A DNA stretch of 64,000 bases from Chryseobacterium sp. 18061 (GTDB lineage: Bacteria; Pseudomonadota; Gammaproteobacteria; Enterobacterales; Enterobacteriaceae), in the NCBI GenBank assembly GCA_902706205.1, contig CACSKA010000013.1, positions 1 through 64,000 of the forward strand. The letters are read 5' to 3'. Shown piece by piece: positions 18,367-27,752 of this stretch (position 1 is the stretch's first letter; each line of letters starts with the position of its first letter). Below the pieces are notes generated by a model. That model saw only the letters and a list, made by a program, of their open reading frames with translations, searched no databases and had not been told where the DNA came from. The translations under genes and the position numbers were made by a program.

Positions 18367-18696
18367 ATGAGCGATAAAATTATTCACCTGACTGACGATA
18401 GTTTTGACACGGACGTACTCAAAGCTGACGGGGTTACCCTCGTTGATTTCTGGGCAGAGTGGTGTGGTCCGTGCAAAATGATTGCCCCGATTCTGGATGA
18501 AATCGCTGAAGAGTTCGAAGGTAAGCTGACCGTTGCAAAACTGAACATCGACCAGAACCCGGGCACTGCGCCGAAATACGGCATTCGCGGTATCCCGACT
18601 TTGCTGCTGTTCAAAAACGGTGAAGTCGCTGCGACCAAAGTGGGCGCGTTGTCTAAAGGCCAGCTGAAAGAATTCCTCGAAGCAAACCTCGCCTAA
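18367..18696 (+). CDS. trxA: Thioredoxin 1
   Basis: A 109-residue thioredoxin with the redox pair Cys33/Cys36 in WCGPC and the cis-proline GIPTLLLF. It reduces cytosolic disulfides and serves ribonucleotide reductase and PAPS reductase. The ATG at 18367 gives MSDKIIHLTDDSFD, exactly the E. coli start; the 14-codon upstream extension has no family support. It is divergent from rhlB and precedes rho. Confidence 0.97.
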   Translation: MSDKIIHLTDDSFDTDVLKADGVTLVDFWAEWCGPCKMIAPILDEIAEEFEGKLTVAKLNIDQNPGTAPKYGIRGIPTLLLFKNGEVAATKVGALSKGQLKEFLEANLA

Positions 18697-19032
18697 TCCG
18701 GCACTGGGTTGAAGTGGCGTCCGCTGTTCCGAAAATGTCGGGACCGCTGGACGCCCGCCCTGAGTCGTGCTAAGTTAACGTTGACTTCGTTTTAAACATA
18801 CCTTATGTAGTTTGAATCTGATTTAGCCAATACTTCCCGTACCACATCTTTATACGCGTGAAGTTGATAGATTTCAGGCATATCACTCTTTCTTTCCGTC
18901 TCGTCGTTTCAGTTCTGCGTCCTTTCTTTTGACCAGGCAGCGTACAGGCATGAGTTGATGGCCGCAAACAGGCATGGATGACCCTGCCATACCATTCACA
19001 ACATACGTTCGAGATTTACCCCTCACACCACT
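18697..19032 (+). promoter_or_regulatory. rho leader region
   Basis: A 336-base gap between trxA and rho. A perfect 7-bp inverted repeat (GGCGTCC / GGACGCC, 18716-18755) without a T-tract follows trxA. The rest is C/U-rich in places and holds the position of rhoL. In E. coli this leader is a site of Rho autoregulation, and the sRNA SraL pairs within the rho 5' UTR. I see no clear intrinsic terminator. Confidence 0.6.
18858..18932 (+). CDS. Possible rho leader peptide, diverged
   Basis: A 24-codon ORF starting GTG at the place of E. coli rhoL. DNA around 18871-18955 still aligns to rhoL (CGTTTCAGTTC, GACCAGGCAGCG), but the E. coli ATG is ACG here and indels shift the frame, so the encoded peptide is different. 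It may be a shortened leader peptide or just decayed rhoL sequence. No strong Shine-Dalgarno is visible. Confidence 0.25.
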   Translation: MKLIDFRHITLSFRLVVSVLRPFF

Positions 19033-20292
19033 ATGAATCTTACCGAATTAAAGAATACGCCGGTTTCTGAGCTGATTACTCTCGGCGAAAATATGGGGCT
19101 GGAAAACCAAGCCCGTATGCGCAAACAGGACATCATATTTGCCATCCTGAAGCAGCACGCGAAGAGTGGCGAAGATATCTTTGGCGACGGTGTGCTGGAG
19201 ATTCTGCAGGATGGATTTGGTTTCCTCCGTTCCGCAGACAGCTCCTACCTCGCCGGTCCCGATGACATCTACGTTTCCCCCAGCCAAATCCGCCGTTTCA
19301 ACCTCCGTACAGGTGACACCATTTCCGGTAAGATTCGTCCTCCTAAAGAGGGTGAGCGTTACTTTGCATTGTTGAAAGTTAACGAAGTTAACTACGACAA
19401 GCCGGAAAATGCGCGTAACAAAATTCTGTTCGAGAACTTAACGCCGCTGCACGCGAATTCTCGTCTGCGTATGGAACGTGGGAATGGCTCAACTGAAGAC
19501 TTAACCGCTCGCGTACTGGATCTGGCATCGCCGATCGGTCGTGGCCAGCGTGGTCTGATTGTCGCACCGCCGAAAGCCGGTAAAACGATGCTGCTGCAGA
19601 ACATCGCGCAGAGCATCGCGTACAATCATCCAGACTGCGTGTTGATGGTTTTGCTTATCGACGAACGTCCGGAAGAAGTGACCGAGATGCAGCGTCTGGT
19701 TAAAGGTGAAGTTGTTGCTTCTACCTTTGATGAGCCAGCCTCTCGCCACGTTCAGGTTGCTGAGATGGTTATTGAGAAGGCTAAACGCCTGGTCGAGCAC
19801 AAGAAAGACGTTATCATTCTGCTCGATTCAATCACTCGTCTGGCTCGTGCCTACAACACCGTCGTACCGGCTTCCGGTAAAGTACTGACCGGTGGTGTGG
19901 ATGCGAACGCTCTGCACCGTCCGAAACGCTTCTTCGGTGCTGCGCGTAACGTGGAAGAGGGTGGTAGCCTGACTATCATCGCTACCGCTCTGGTTGATAC
20001 CGGTTCTAAAATGGATGAAGTTATCTACGAAGAATTTAAAGGTACCGGCAACATGGAACTGCATCTGGCGCGTAAAATCGCTGAGAAGCGCGTGTTCCCT
20101 GCTATCGACTACAACCGTTCTGGTACGCGTAAAGAAGAGCTGCTTACCACTCAGGAAGAGCTGCAGAAAATGTGGATCCTGCGCAAAATCATCCATCCAA
20201 TGGGTGAAATCGACGCGATGGAATTCCTCATTAATAAGCTGGCGATGACCAAAACCAACGACGATTTCTTCGATATGATGAAACGTTCGTAA
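19033..20292 (+). CDS. rho: Transcription termination factor Rho
   Basis: A 419-residue hexameric RNA-dependent ATPase. The N-terminal RNA-binding domain (about 1-130, with the RNP-type GFGFLRS at 61-67) is followed by the RecA-like motor. Walker A PPKAGKT is at 179-185, Walker B VIILLDSITRLAR at about 260 and the R-loop region near 350. It has the same length as E. coli and starts at MNLTELKNTPVSELI. Expression is likely autoregulated through its long leader. Confidence 0.97.
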   Translation: MNLTELKNTPVSELITLGENMGLENQARMRKQDIIFAILKQHAKSGEDIFGDGVLEILQDGFGFLRSADSSYLAGPDDIYVSPSQIRRFNLRTGDTISGKIRPPKEGERYFALLKVNEVNYDKPENARNKILFENLTPLHANSRLRMERGNGSTEDLTARVLDLASPIGRGQRGLIVAPPKAGKTMLLQNIAQSIAYNHPDCVLMVLLIDERPEEVTEMQRLVKGEVVASTFDEPASRHVQVAEMVIEKAKRLVEHKKDVIILLDSITRLARAYNTVVPASGKVLTGGVDANALHRPKRFFGAARNVEEGGSLTIIATALVDTGSKMDEVIYEEFKGTGNMELHLARKIAEKRVFPAIDYNRSGTRKEELLTTQEELQKMWILRKIIHPMGEIDAMEFLINKLAMTKTNDDFFDMMKRS

Positions 20293-20310
20293 GTTTCGCG
20301 AGACTTAAAA

Positions 20311-20340
20311 ACGCCACGCAACTGCGTGGCGTTTTTGTTT
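20311..20340 (+). terminator. Terminator after rho
   Basis: A 9-bp stem (ACGCCACGC / GCGTGGCGT) with an AACT loop, A's before and a T-tract after. It lies 18 bases past the rho stop and separates rho from the ECA operon. Confidence 0.9.
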
Positions 20341-20461
20341 TAGTGCATACTTAAAGCCAGTTTCTGCGATGACAGAGCACATTTATTCCGAATCTCTCTC
20401 ATTCATCTTCATTTTTTGGTTAGAATACAAACATCTCCCGTAAAACTCAGCCTGATTCCTC

Positions 20462-20490
20462 TTCTGGAGAATCGCTATCGTGGGTATACT
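20462..20490 (+). promoter_or_regulatory. Candidate promoter of the ECA operon
   Basis: TATACT (20485-20490) lies 32 bases ahead of the wecA start, with a weak -35 (TTCTGG, 20462-20467) at 17 bases. I see no ops (GGCGGTAG) element. The call rests on the -10 match. Confidence 0.35.
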
Positions 20491-20522
20491 TTCGCTAATA
20501 ATTTTCCCAGAGAGCACGCATT

Positions 20523-21626
20523 GTGAATTTACTGACAGCATGCGCTGATCTGATCAGTATTTTTTTGTTCACAACCTTATTCCTTTTTTTCGCGCGCAAG
20601 GCAGCTAAAAAGGTGGGTTTAGTGGATAAACCCAATTTCCGTAAACGTCACCAGGGAATGATCCCTCTGGTCGGCGGAATTTCTGTGTTCGCAGGAGTGT
20701 GTTTCGCCTTCGGTTTGGTTGATTACTACATTCCCCACGCGAAGTTGTATCTGAGCTGCGCTGCTGTACTGGTGGCGGTTGGTGCTCTAGACGATCGCTA
20801 TGACATCAGCGTTAAGTTTCGCGCGATGGTTCAGGCTATCGTTGCCGTTCTGATGATGGTTCAGGGGAAATTATACCTGAGCAGTCTGGGCTACATCTTT
20901 GGTTCCTGGGAGCTCGTTCTCGGTCCGTTCGGCTACTTCCTTACCCTGTTTGCCGTCTGGGCCGCTATCAATGCCTTCAACATGGTTGATGGTATCGACG
21001 GCCTGCTGGGCGGACTTTCAAGCGTTTCCTTTGGCGCAATGGGGATAATCCTGTGGTTGGATGGCCAGTACAGCCTCGCCATGTGGTGCTTCGCGATGAT
21101 TGCGGCGATCCTCCCTTACGTTCTGTTGAATCTGGGGCTGCTTGGACGTCGGTATAAGGTTTTCATGGGAGACGCGGGCAGCACGTTGCTCGGTTTTACT
21201 GTCATCTGGATATTACTGGAAACGACCCAGGGGAAAACCCATCCGATAAGCCCGGTCACCGCGCTGTGGATTATTGCTATTCCGTTGATGGATATGGTTG
21301 CCATCATGTTCCGTCGTTTACGCAAAGGAATGAGTCCCTTCTCCGCCGACAGGCAGCATATTCATCACCTGATCATGCGGGCAGGTTTTACCTCCAGGCA
21401 GGCTTTTGTGCTGATTACACTTGCTGCTGCGCTGCTAGCGGCCATTGGAGTAGTTGGCGAATATACGCGAATTATTCCAGAATGGGGCATGTTACTCCTG
21501 TTTATACTTGCCTTTTTTATGTACGGTTACTGCATAAAACGCGCATGGAAAGTGGCGCGCTTCATCAAAAGAGTGAAGCGGCGAATTCGTCGGCATAGCG
21601 ATAAAACGCACCATTTAACCAAATGA
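20523..21626 (+). CDS. wecA: UDP-GlcNAc:undecaprenyl-phosphate GlcNAc-1-phosphate transferase
   Basis: A 367-residue polytopic membrane enzyme that makes undecaprenyl-PP-GlcNAc (lipid I of ECA), also used for many O-antigens. Catalytic and Mg-binding aspartates Asp90/Asp91 (GALDDRYD) and Asp156/Asp159 (NMVDGIDG) are present, and HIHH lies in the cytosolic loop. It starts with GTG, as in E. coli, and has about 11 membrane segments. It is the first gene of the ECA operon; wzzE follows 13 bases later. Confidence 0.96.
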   Translation: MNLLTACADLISIFLFTTLFLFFARKAAKKVGLVDKPNFRKRHQGMIPLVGGISVFAGVCFAFGLVDYYIPHAKLYLSCAAVLVAVGALDDRYDISVKFRAMVQAIVAVLMMVQGKLYLSSLGYIFGSWELVLGPFGYFLTLFAVWAAINAFNMVDGIDGLLGGLSSVSFGAMGIILWLDGQYSLAMWCFAMIAAILPYVLLNLGLLGRRYKVFMGDAGSTLLGFTVIWILLETTQGKTHPISPVTALWIIAIPLMDMVAIMFRRLRKGMSPFSADRQHIHHLIMRAGFTSRQAFVLITLAAALLAAIGVVGEYTRIIPEWGMLLLFILAFFMYGYCIKRAWKVARFIKRVKRRIRRHSDKTHHLTK

Positions 21627-21639
21627 ATCTGGAAGAGAG

Positions 21640-22686
21640 ATGACACAACAATTACCGGGAGCAAACTCAGTGAGCGCTGAAAATGAGCTGGATATTCGCG
21701 GTCTGTTTTGTACGCTATGGGCCGGAAAACGCTGGATCGCAGGCATTGCCTTTTTGTTTGCTCTGATTGTGCTTGTCTATACCTTCTTTGCCCGGCAAGA
21801 GTGGAGCGCTACCGCTATCACTGACCGGCCGACGGTCAACATGCTGGGGGGCTACTATTCCCAGCAGCAGTTTTTACGCAATCTGGATATCAAGGCGAAT
21901 TTGGCGAGCCCCGATCAGCCTTCAGCCATGGATGAATCGTATAAAGAGTTCATCATGCAGCTGGCGTCATGGGATACCCGCCGCGAGTTCTGGTCGCAAA
22001 CGGACTACTACAAGCAGCGTCAGTCAGGAAATGCGCGTGCCGATGCCGCACTGCTGGACGACTTAATTAACGATGTACAGTTCATGCCGGGTGACCCGCT
22101 GAAAAGCGTGAACGACAGCATCAAGCTGGTGGCAGAAACGGCCCCGGATGCTAACAATCTGCTGCGCCAATATGTGGCCTTTGCCAGCCAGCGGGCTGCA
22201 GGACACTTGAATGATGAACTGAAAGGTGCGTGGGCGGCACGTACCATTCAGATGAAGGCGCAGGTTAAGCGCCAGGAAGAGGTTGCTCAGTCCATTTTCG
22301 ATCGCAATATTCACAGCGTTCAGCAAGCATTGAAAGTGGCCCAGCAGAACAATATTTCCCGCAGCGAAACGGATGTTCCGGCAGAGCAGCTGCCTGATTC
22401 CGAATTGTTCCTGCTCGGTCGCCCTATGCTGCAGGCAAGACTCGAAAATCTACAATCTGTTGGTCCTGATTTTGATCTCGACTACGACCAGAATCGTGCG
22501 ATGCTGACCACGCTCAATGTTGGTCCAACTCTCGACCCTCGTTTTCAGACCTACCGTTATTTACGGACACCGGAAGAGCCGGTAAAACGCGACAGTCCGC
22601 GTCGCGTCTTTCTGATGGTAATGTGGGGCATTGTCGGTGCGCTGATTGGCGCGGGCGTTGCGTTGGTGCGTCGTCGCACACAGTAA
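21640..22686 (+). CDS. wzzE: ECA chain-length regulator WzzE
   Basis: A 348-residue polysaccharide co-polymerase of the inner membrane. Two membrane segments, at about 31-52 and 322-341, flank a large periplasmic domain with a long coiled-coil region (about 190-250). It sets the modal length of ECA chains made by WzyE. Its length is as in E. coli. The PRRVFLMVMW segment before TM2 is characteristic of Wzz proteins. Confidence 0.94.
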   Translation: MTQQLPGANSVSAENELDIRGLFCTLWAGKRWIAGIAFLFALIVLVYTFFARQEWSATAITDRPTVNMLGGYYSQQQFLRNLDIKANLASPDQPSAMDESYKEFIMQLASWDTRREFWSQTDYYKQRQSGNARADAALLDDLINDVQFMPGDPLKSVNDSIKLVAETAPDANNLLRQYVAFASQRAAGHLNDELKGAWAARTIQMKAQVKRQEEVAQSIFDRNIHSVQQALKVAQQNNISRSETDVPAEQLPDSELFLLGRPMLQARLENLQSVGPDFDLDYDQNRAMLTTLNVGPTLDPRFQTYRYLRTPEEPVKRDSPRRVFLMVMWGIVGALIGAGVALVRRRTQ

Positions 22687-22743
22687 CATGCACTTCGTGG
22701 CGAGGCGAATTACGCCGTCGCCACCTATTCAAAGAGAATTGAT

Positions 22744-23874
22744 GTGAAAGTATTAACCGTATTTGGCACACGTCCAGAGGCGATTAAAATGGCGCCGCTT
22801 GTCCATGCTTTGGCAAATGACCCACATTTTGAAGCCAAAGTCTGCGTCACGGCACAGCATCGGGAAATGTTGGATCAGGTGCTAAAGCTGTTTTCCATCG
22901 TTCCTGATTACGATCTCAACGTGATGAGTCCAGGGCAGGGACTGACGGAAATCACCTGCCGGATCCTACAGGGCCTAAAACCGGTACTGGAATCCTTCAA
23001 GCCTGATGTTGTGCTGGTGCACGGTGATACCACCACTACCATGGCCGCGAGCCTGGCCGCTTTTTATCAGCGTATCCCGGTCGGACACGTTGAGGCAGGT
23101 CTGCGCACGGGGGATCTCTATTCTCCATGGCCGGAAGAAGCCAACCGCACCATGACGGGCCATTTGGCGATGTACCAATTCGCGCCGACGGAAAATTCCC
23201 GTCAGAATCTTCTGCGCGAGAACATTTCTGAGCAGGGCATCGTCGTGACGGGCAATACCGTGATTGACGCGCTCTTCTGGGTGCGCGACCGCGTGCTGGC
23301 TGATGAGTCCTTACGCAGCGAACTGGCTGGCCGTTATCCATTCTTAGACAGCGACAAAAAGCTTATCCTGGTCACGGGCCATCGTCGCGAAAGCTTCGGT
23401 CAGGGCTTTGAGCAGATTTGCCATGCGCTGGCAGAAGTGGCCGCAGAAAACCCGGAGGTTCAGGTCGTTTATCCTGTACATCTCAACCCGAACGTAAGCG
23501 AGCCGGTTAACCGTATTCTTGGCCATGTAGACAACGTCTTCCTGATTGAACCGCAGGACTACCTGCCGTTCGTCTGGCTGATGAATCGCGCCTGGTTGAT
23601 CCTCACTGACTCCGGCGGGATTCAGGAAGAAGCCCCATCGCTGGGTAAACCGGTGCTGGTAATGCGCGACACCACCGAGCGCCCAGAGGCCGTAGATGCC
23701 GGAACCGTCCGTCTGGTGGGTACCGATCGTCAGAACATAGTGAATGAAGTTACGCGATTGCTGCGTGACGAGAAGGAGTATCAGGCGATGAGTCGGGCCC
23801 ATAATCCTTATGGTGACGGCCAGGCCTGTAGTCGAATTTTGTCAGCCCTCAAACACAATCAGGAAACACTATGA
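22744..23874 (+). CDS. wecB: UDP-GlcNAc 2-epimerase
   Basis: A 376-residue GT-B fold non-hydrolysing epimerase that converts UDP-GlcNAc to UDP-ManNAc. The GTRPEAIKMAPL motif is at 8-19; the VHGDTTTT and HVEAGLRTGD segments carry active-site residues; SGGIQEE is near residue 290. The start is GTG (MKVLTVFG): an ATG two bases earlier is out of frame and hits a stop at once. It overlaps wecC by 4 bases. Confidence 0.96.
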   Translation: MKVLTVFGTRPEAIKMAPLVHALANDPHFEAKVCVTAQHREMLDQVLKLFSIVPDYDLNVMSPGQGLTEITCRILQGLKPVLESFKPDVVLVHGDTTTTMAASLAAFYQRIPVGHVEAGLRTGDLYSPWPEEANRTMTGHLAMYQFAPTENSRQNLLRENISEQGIVVTGNTVIDALFWVRDRVLADESLRSELAGRYPFLDSDKKLILVTGHRRESFGQGFEQICHALAEVAAENPEVQVVYPVHLNPNVSEPVNRILGHVDNVFLIEPQDYLPFVWLMNRAWLILTDSGGIQEEAPSLGKPVLVMRDTTERPEAVDAGTVRLVGTDRQNIVNEVTRLLRDEKEYQAMSRAHNPYGDGQACSRILSALKHNQETL

Positions 23875-25133
23875 GTTTTTCGACCCTATCTGTCATCGGC
23901 CTTGGCTATATCGGACTGCCAACGGCAGCGGCATTTGCCTCACGGCAGAAACAGGTGGTGGGTGTGGATATCAATCAGCACGCGGTAGACACCATCAACC
24001 GCGGTGAAATCCATATCGTTGAACCCGATCTCGGTCAGGTCGTCAAAGCGGCGGTCGAAGGCGGCTATCTGCGCGCTAGCACGATGCCGGTTGAAGCCGA
24101 TGCCTACCTGATTGCCGTGCCTACGCCGTTTAAAGGCGATCATGAGCCTGACATGGCATTTGTCGAAGCGGCAGCGCGGTCTATTGCGCCGGTGCTCAAG
24201 AAGGGCACGTTGGTGATCCTCGAGTCCACCTCTCCAGTGGGTGCGACGGAGCAGGTAGCCGAGTGGCTGGCAGAAATGCGTCAGGACTTGAGCTTCCCGC
24301 AGCAGGCTGGCGAACAGGCTGATGTGAATATTGCCTACTGTCCGGAGCGTGTACTGCCGGGCCAGGTGATGGTCGAACTCATTAAAAACGATCGAGTGAT
24401 TGGCGGTATGACCCCCGTTTGCTCTACGCGAGCAAGCGAGCTCTACAACATCTTCCTCGAAGGGGAATGTGTGGTGACGAACGCGCGTACAGCAGAAATG
24501 TGCAAACTCACGGAAAACAGCTTCCGTGACGTGAATATCGCGTTTGCCAACGAACTGTCGCTGATTTGTGCCGATCAGGGGATTAACGTCTGGGAGCTGA
24601 TTCGCCTCGCGAATCGTCATCCGCGCGTTAACATTCTCCAGCCAGGACCGGGAGTGGGCGGACACTGCATCGCCGTTGACCCGTGGTTCATCGTGGCGCA
24701 GAACCCGCAGCATGCGAGATTGATTCGCACCGCGCGTGAAGTGAACGATCATAAACCGCATTGGGTAATGAATCAGGTGAAAACGATGGTCGCCGATTGT
24801 CTGGCCGCCACCGATAAGCGTGCCAGTGACGTCAAAATTGCCTGTTTCGGGCTGGCATTCAAACCGAATATTGATGATCTGCGTGAAAGCCCGGCGATGG
24901 AAATCGCGACGCTGATTGCTGACTGGCACAGTGGTGAAACGCTGGTGGTCGAGCCCAACGTTCATCAACTACCGAAAAAACTCACTGATAAAGCCACGCT
25001 GGTTTCTCTGGATGATGCCCTGAATGATGCCGACGTACTGGTGATGCTGGTCGATCACAAGCAGTTCAAAGCTGTAGACGGTGACAGTATCAAGCAGACG
25101 TTTGTGGTGGACACCAAAGGAGTGTGGCGGTGA
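23871..25133 (+). CDS. wecC: UDP-ManNAc dehydrogenase
   Basis: A 420-residue NAD-dependent enzyme oxidising UDP-ManNAc twice to UDP-ManNAcA. The Rossmann motif IGLGYIGLPTAA is at about 9-20, and the thiol nucleophile lies in GPGVGGHCIAVDP. It has UDP-glucose/GDP-mannose dehydrogenase N-terminal, middle and C-terminal domains. Its ATG overlaps the wecB stop, and its stop overlaps the rffG GTG, so translation is probably coupled on both sides. Confidence 0.96.
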   Translation: MSFSTLSVIGLGYIGLPTAAAFASRQKQVVGVDINQHAVDTINRGEIHIVEPDLGQVVKAAVEGGYLRASTMPVEADAYLIAVPTPFKGDHEPDMAFVEAAARSIAPVLKKGTLVILESTSPVGATEQVAEWLAEMRQDLSFPQQAGEQADVNIAYCPERVLPGQVMVELIKNDRVIGGMTPVCSTRASELYNIFLEGECVVTNARTAEMCKLTENSFRDVNIAFANELSLICADQGINVWELIRLANRHPRVNILQPGPGVGGHCIAVDPWFIVAQNPQHARLIRTAREVNDHKPHWVMNQVKTMVADCLAATDKRASDVKIACFGLAFKPNIDDLRESPAMEIATLIADWHSGETLVVEPNVHQLPKKLTDKATLVSLDDALNDADVLVMLVDHKQFKAVDGDSIKQTFVVDTKGVWR

Positions 25134-26197
25134 AAAAGATTCTGGTGACCGGCGGGGCGGGCTTTATTGGTTCCGCCGTGGCGCGTTACATCATCAGTGA
25201 AACCACCGACAGCGTTGTCGTGGTCGATAAGCTGACCTACGCCGGAAATCTTGCCTCGCTTGCCCCTGTTTCGCAAAGCGATCGCTTCGCCTTTGAGCAG
25301 GTCGATATCTGCGACCGTCAGGGGCTGGACGGCATTTTTGCCCGTCATCAGCCCGACATGGTCATGCACCTGGCGGCAGAAAGTCATGTCGATCGTTCTA
25401 TTGACGGTCCTGCGGCGTTCATCGAAACCAACATTCTTGGCACCTATACACTATTAGAAGCGGTGCGCGGCTGGTGGAATACTCTGGCAGACGATAAAAA
25501 ATCGGCGTTCCGTTTCCATCATATCTCCACTGATGAAGTGTATGGCGACCTGCACGGCAGCGATGATTTCTTCACCGAAACCACGCCGTATGCGCCAAGC
25601 AGCCCTTATTCAGCGTCGAAAGCCGGTAGCGATCATCTGGTGCGGGCATGGCTGCGAACTTATGGTCTGCCAACGCTGGTCACCAACTGCTCGAATAACT
25701 ACGGGCCGTATCACTTCCCGGAAAAGCTTATCCCGCTGACGATTTTGAATGCGCTGGCGGGCAAGGCGCTGCCGGTTTATGGCAATGGACAGCAGGTGCG
25801 CGATTGGCTTTATGTGGAAGATCACGCCCGCGCGCTGTACCGCGTGGTGACTACGGGTGTGGTGGGCGAGACTTACAATATCGGTGGCCATAACGAACGT
25901 CAGAATATTGATGTGGTTCGCACCGTCTGTGCACTGCTTGAAGAGTTGGTACCGCAAAAGCCTGAAGGCGTGGCCAGGTATCAGGATTTGATCACCTACG
26001 TGACAGACAGACCTGGGCATGATGTGCGTTATGCCATCGATGCGGCAAAAATTGAACGCGAACTGGGCTGGACGCCGGAAGAGACATTTGAAACCGGAAT
26101 GCGCAAAACGGTGCAATGGTACCTTGCGAATCAGGCCTGGTGGCAACAGGTTCTGGATGGCAGTTATCAGGGCGAACGTCTCGGCCTGAAAGGCTAA
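25130..26197 (+). CDS. rffG: dTDP-glucose 4,6-dehydratase
   Basis: A 355-residue short-chain dehydrogenase/reductase that makes dTDP-4-keto-6-deoxyglucose for the Fuc4NAc sugar. The NAD motif GGAGFIG is at 8-14 and the catalytic YSASK at about 160-164, with STDEVYGDL before it. I chose the GTG at 25130 (MKKILVTGG): AAGGAG lies 7 bases ahead, whereas a GTG at 25124 has only one base of spacing. It overlaps wecC by 4 bases and is a paralogue of rfbB. Confidence 0.94.
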   Translation: MKKILVTGGAGFIGSAVARYIISETTDSVVVVDKLTYAGNLASLAPVSQSDRFAFEQVDICDRQGLDGIFARHQPDMVMHLAAESHVDRSIDGPAAFIETNILGTYTLLEAVRGWWNTLADDKKSAFRFHHISTDEVYGDLHGSDDFFTETTPYAPSSPYSASKAGSDHLVRAWLRTYGLPTLVTNCSNNYGPYHFPEKLIPLTILNALAGKALPVYGNGQQVRDWLYVEDHARALYRVVTTGVVGETYNIGGHNERQNIDVVRTVCALLEELVPQKPEGVARYQDLITYVTDRPGHDVRYAIDAAKIERELGWTPEETFETGMRKTVQWYLANQAWWQQVLDGSYQGERLGLKG

Positions 26198-26214
26198 CTC
26201 TCCCGGGAGGACAT

Positions 26215-27096
26215 ATGAAAGGCATTATTCTGGCCGGCGGTTCTGGCACCCGCTTGCATCCTATCACCCGCGGTGTTTCCAAACAGCTGCTGCCCATTTA
26301 CGACAAACCGATGATCTACTACCCCCTGTCAGTGCTCATGCTGGCGGGGATCCGTGAGATTTTGATCATCACGACACCTGAAGATATAAGCTACTTCCAG
26401 CGTCTGTTGGGCGATGGTTCAGAATTTGGTATCGAGCTGCATTATGCCGAGCAGCCAAGTCCTGATGGTCTGGCGCAGGCGTTTATCATCGGTGAAACTT
26501 TCCTGAACGGGGAACCTTCGTGCCTGGTGCTGGGCGATAATATCTTCTTCGGCCAGGGCTTCAGCCCGAAATTGCGTAGCGTTGCCGCGCGTGCCGAAGG
26601 CGCAACCGTCTTTGGCTATCAGGTGATGGATCCCGAGCGTTTCGGCGTGGTTGAATTCGACGACAATTTCCGCGCAATCTCGCTGGAGGAAAAGCCCAAA
26701 GAGCCAAAGTCTAACTGGGCGGTCACCGGCCTCTATTTCTATGACCACAATGTGGTGGAGTACGCCAAACGCGTGAAACCTTCAGAGCGCGGTGAGCTGG
26801 AAATTACCTCCATTAACCAGATGTATCTCGATGACGGTAAGCTAACGGTGGAGCTTCTCGGACGTGGATTTGCGTGGCTGGATACAGGTACTCACGACAG
26901 CCTGATTGAGGCCAGCATGTTCGTGCAGACGGTCGAAAAACGTCAGGGATTCAAAATTGCCTGCCTGGAAGAAATTGCCTGGCGCAACGGCTGGCTTGAT
27001 GATGACGGCGTAAAACGCGCGGCCAATCAATTAGCCAAAACTGGTTATGGTCAATATCTGCTGGAGCTGCTTCGTGCTCGCCCGCGCCAGTATTGA
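26215..27096 (+). CDS. rffH: Glucose-1-phosphate thymidylyltransferase
   Basis: A 293-residue nucleotidyltransferase forming dTDP-glucose from glucose-1-phosphate and dTTP, the entry to dTDP-Fuc4NAc. The signature LAGGSGTRLHPIT at 6-18 and the uridine-type EKPK loop are present. A GGGAGG Shine-Dalgarno fixes the ATG at 26215. It is a paralogue of rfbA. Its last 23 bases overlap wecD in another frame. Confidence 0.95.
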   Translation: MKGIILAGGSGTRLHPITRGVSKQLLPIYDKPMIYYPLSVLMLAGIREILIITTPEDISYFQRLLGDGSEFGIELHYAEQPSPDGLAQAFIIGETFLNGEPSCLVLGDNIFFGQGFSPKLRSVAARAEGATVFGYQVMDPERFGVVEFDDNFRAISLEEKPKEPKSNWAVTGLYFYDHNVVEYAKRVKPSERGELEITSINQMYLDDGKLTVELLGRGFAWLDTGTHDSLIEASMFVQTVEKRQGFKIACLEEIAWRNGWLDDDGVKRAANQLAKTGYGQYLLELLRARPRQY

Positions 27097-27748
27097 TCCC
27101 CTTGACTGGGAAACGCAGTTTTTTGGTATCAGCAGCGCCATTGTTCGCATGAGTGATGATGCGCCGGAACTTCACGCCGAAGAATTGGCGAACTGGTCGC
27201 GCGTGCAGGCGAAAATCCCGGCGCAGCGCACCGACTGGCTTGATGCGTTGCAAGCGATCGGTTTTCAGCTGGTGGAAGGTGAAATTGACTTCCGGCTAAC
27301 GGTGACGGATAGCGTTGACGCACAGGCTGAGATTGCCACCGAAGAGGACATTCCTCGGCTGCGAGAATTCGCCGCACAGGCGTTTGCGCAGAGCCGCTTT
27401 CGCGCGCCCTGGTACGCCAAAGATGCCAGCGGCCGTTTTTACGCGCAGTGGATTGAAAATGCAGTGCGTGGCACGTTCGATCATCAATGCCTGGTTTTCC
27501 GCGATGAGAACGCGACTATCCGCGCCTTTGTTTCTTTGCGTCAGCTGAATGACAGCGAGGCCCGGATTGGGCTGCTGGCAGGGCGCGGGGCGGGTGATAT
27601 TCTCATTCAGGCTGCTGTGCATTGGGCGCATTCGCGCCGACTGAATACGCTGCGGATAGCGACCCAAATGGGCAATACCGCGGCACTTAAACGTTACATT
27701 CAAAGCGGTGCTGTCCCCGAAAGTACCGCCTATTGGCTATACAGGTGA
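27074..27748 (+). CDS. wecD: dTDP-fucosamine acetyltransferase
   Basis: A 224-residue GNAT N-acetyltransferase that acetylates dTDP-4-amino-4,6-dideoxygalactose with acetyl-CoA. The acetyl-CoA loop lies in RIGLLAGRGAGDILIQAA at about 165-182. The chosen GTG at 27074 has GGAG 7 bases ahead and gives the E. coli length; it lies inside the 3' end of rffH. An upstream ATG (27047) would add nine unsupported residues. wecE follows after 4 bases. Confidence 0.92.
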   Translation: MLARASIDPLDWETQFFGISSAIVRMSDDAPELHAEELANWSRVQAKIPAQRTDWLDALQAIGFQLVEGEIDFRLTVTDSVDAQAEIATEEDIPRLREFAAQAFAQSRFRAPWYAKDASGRFYAQWIENAVRGTFDHQCLVFRDENATIRAFVSLRQLNDSEARIGLLAGRGAGDILIQAAVHWAHSRRLNTLRIATQMGNTAALKRYIQSGAVPESTAYWLYR

Positions 27749-27752
27749 CACG

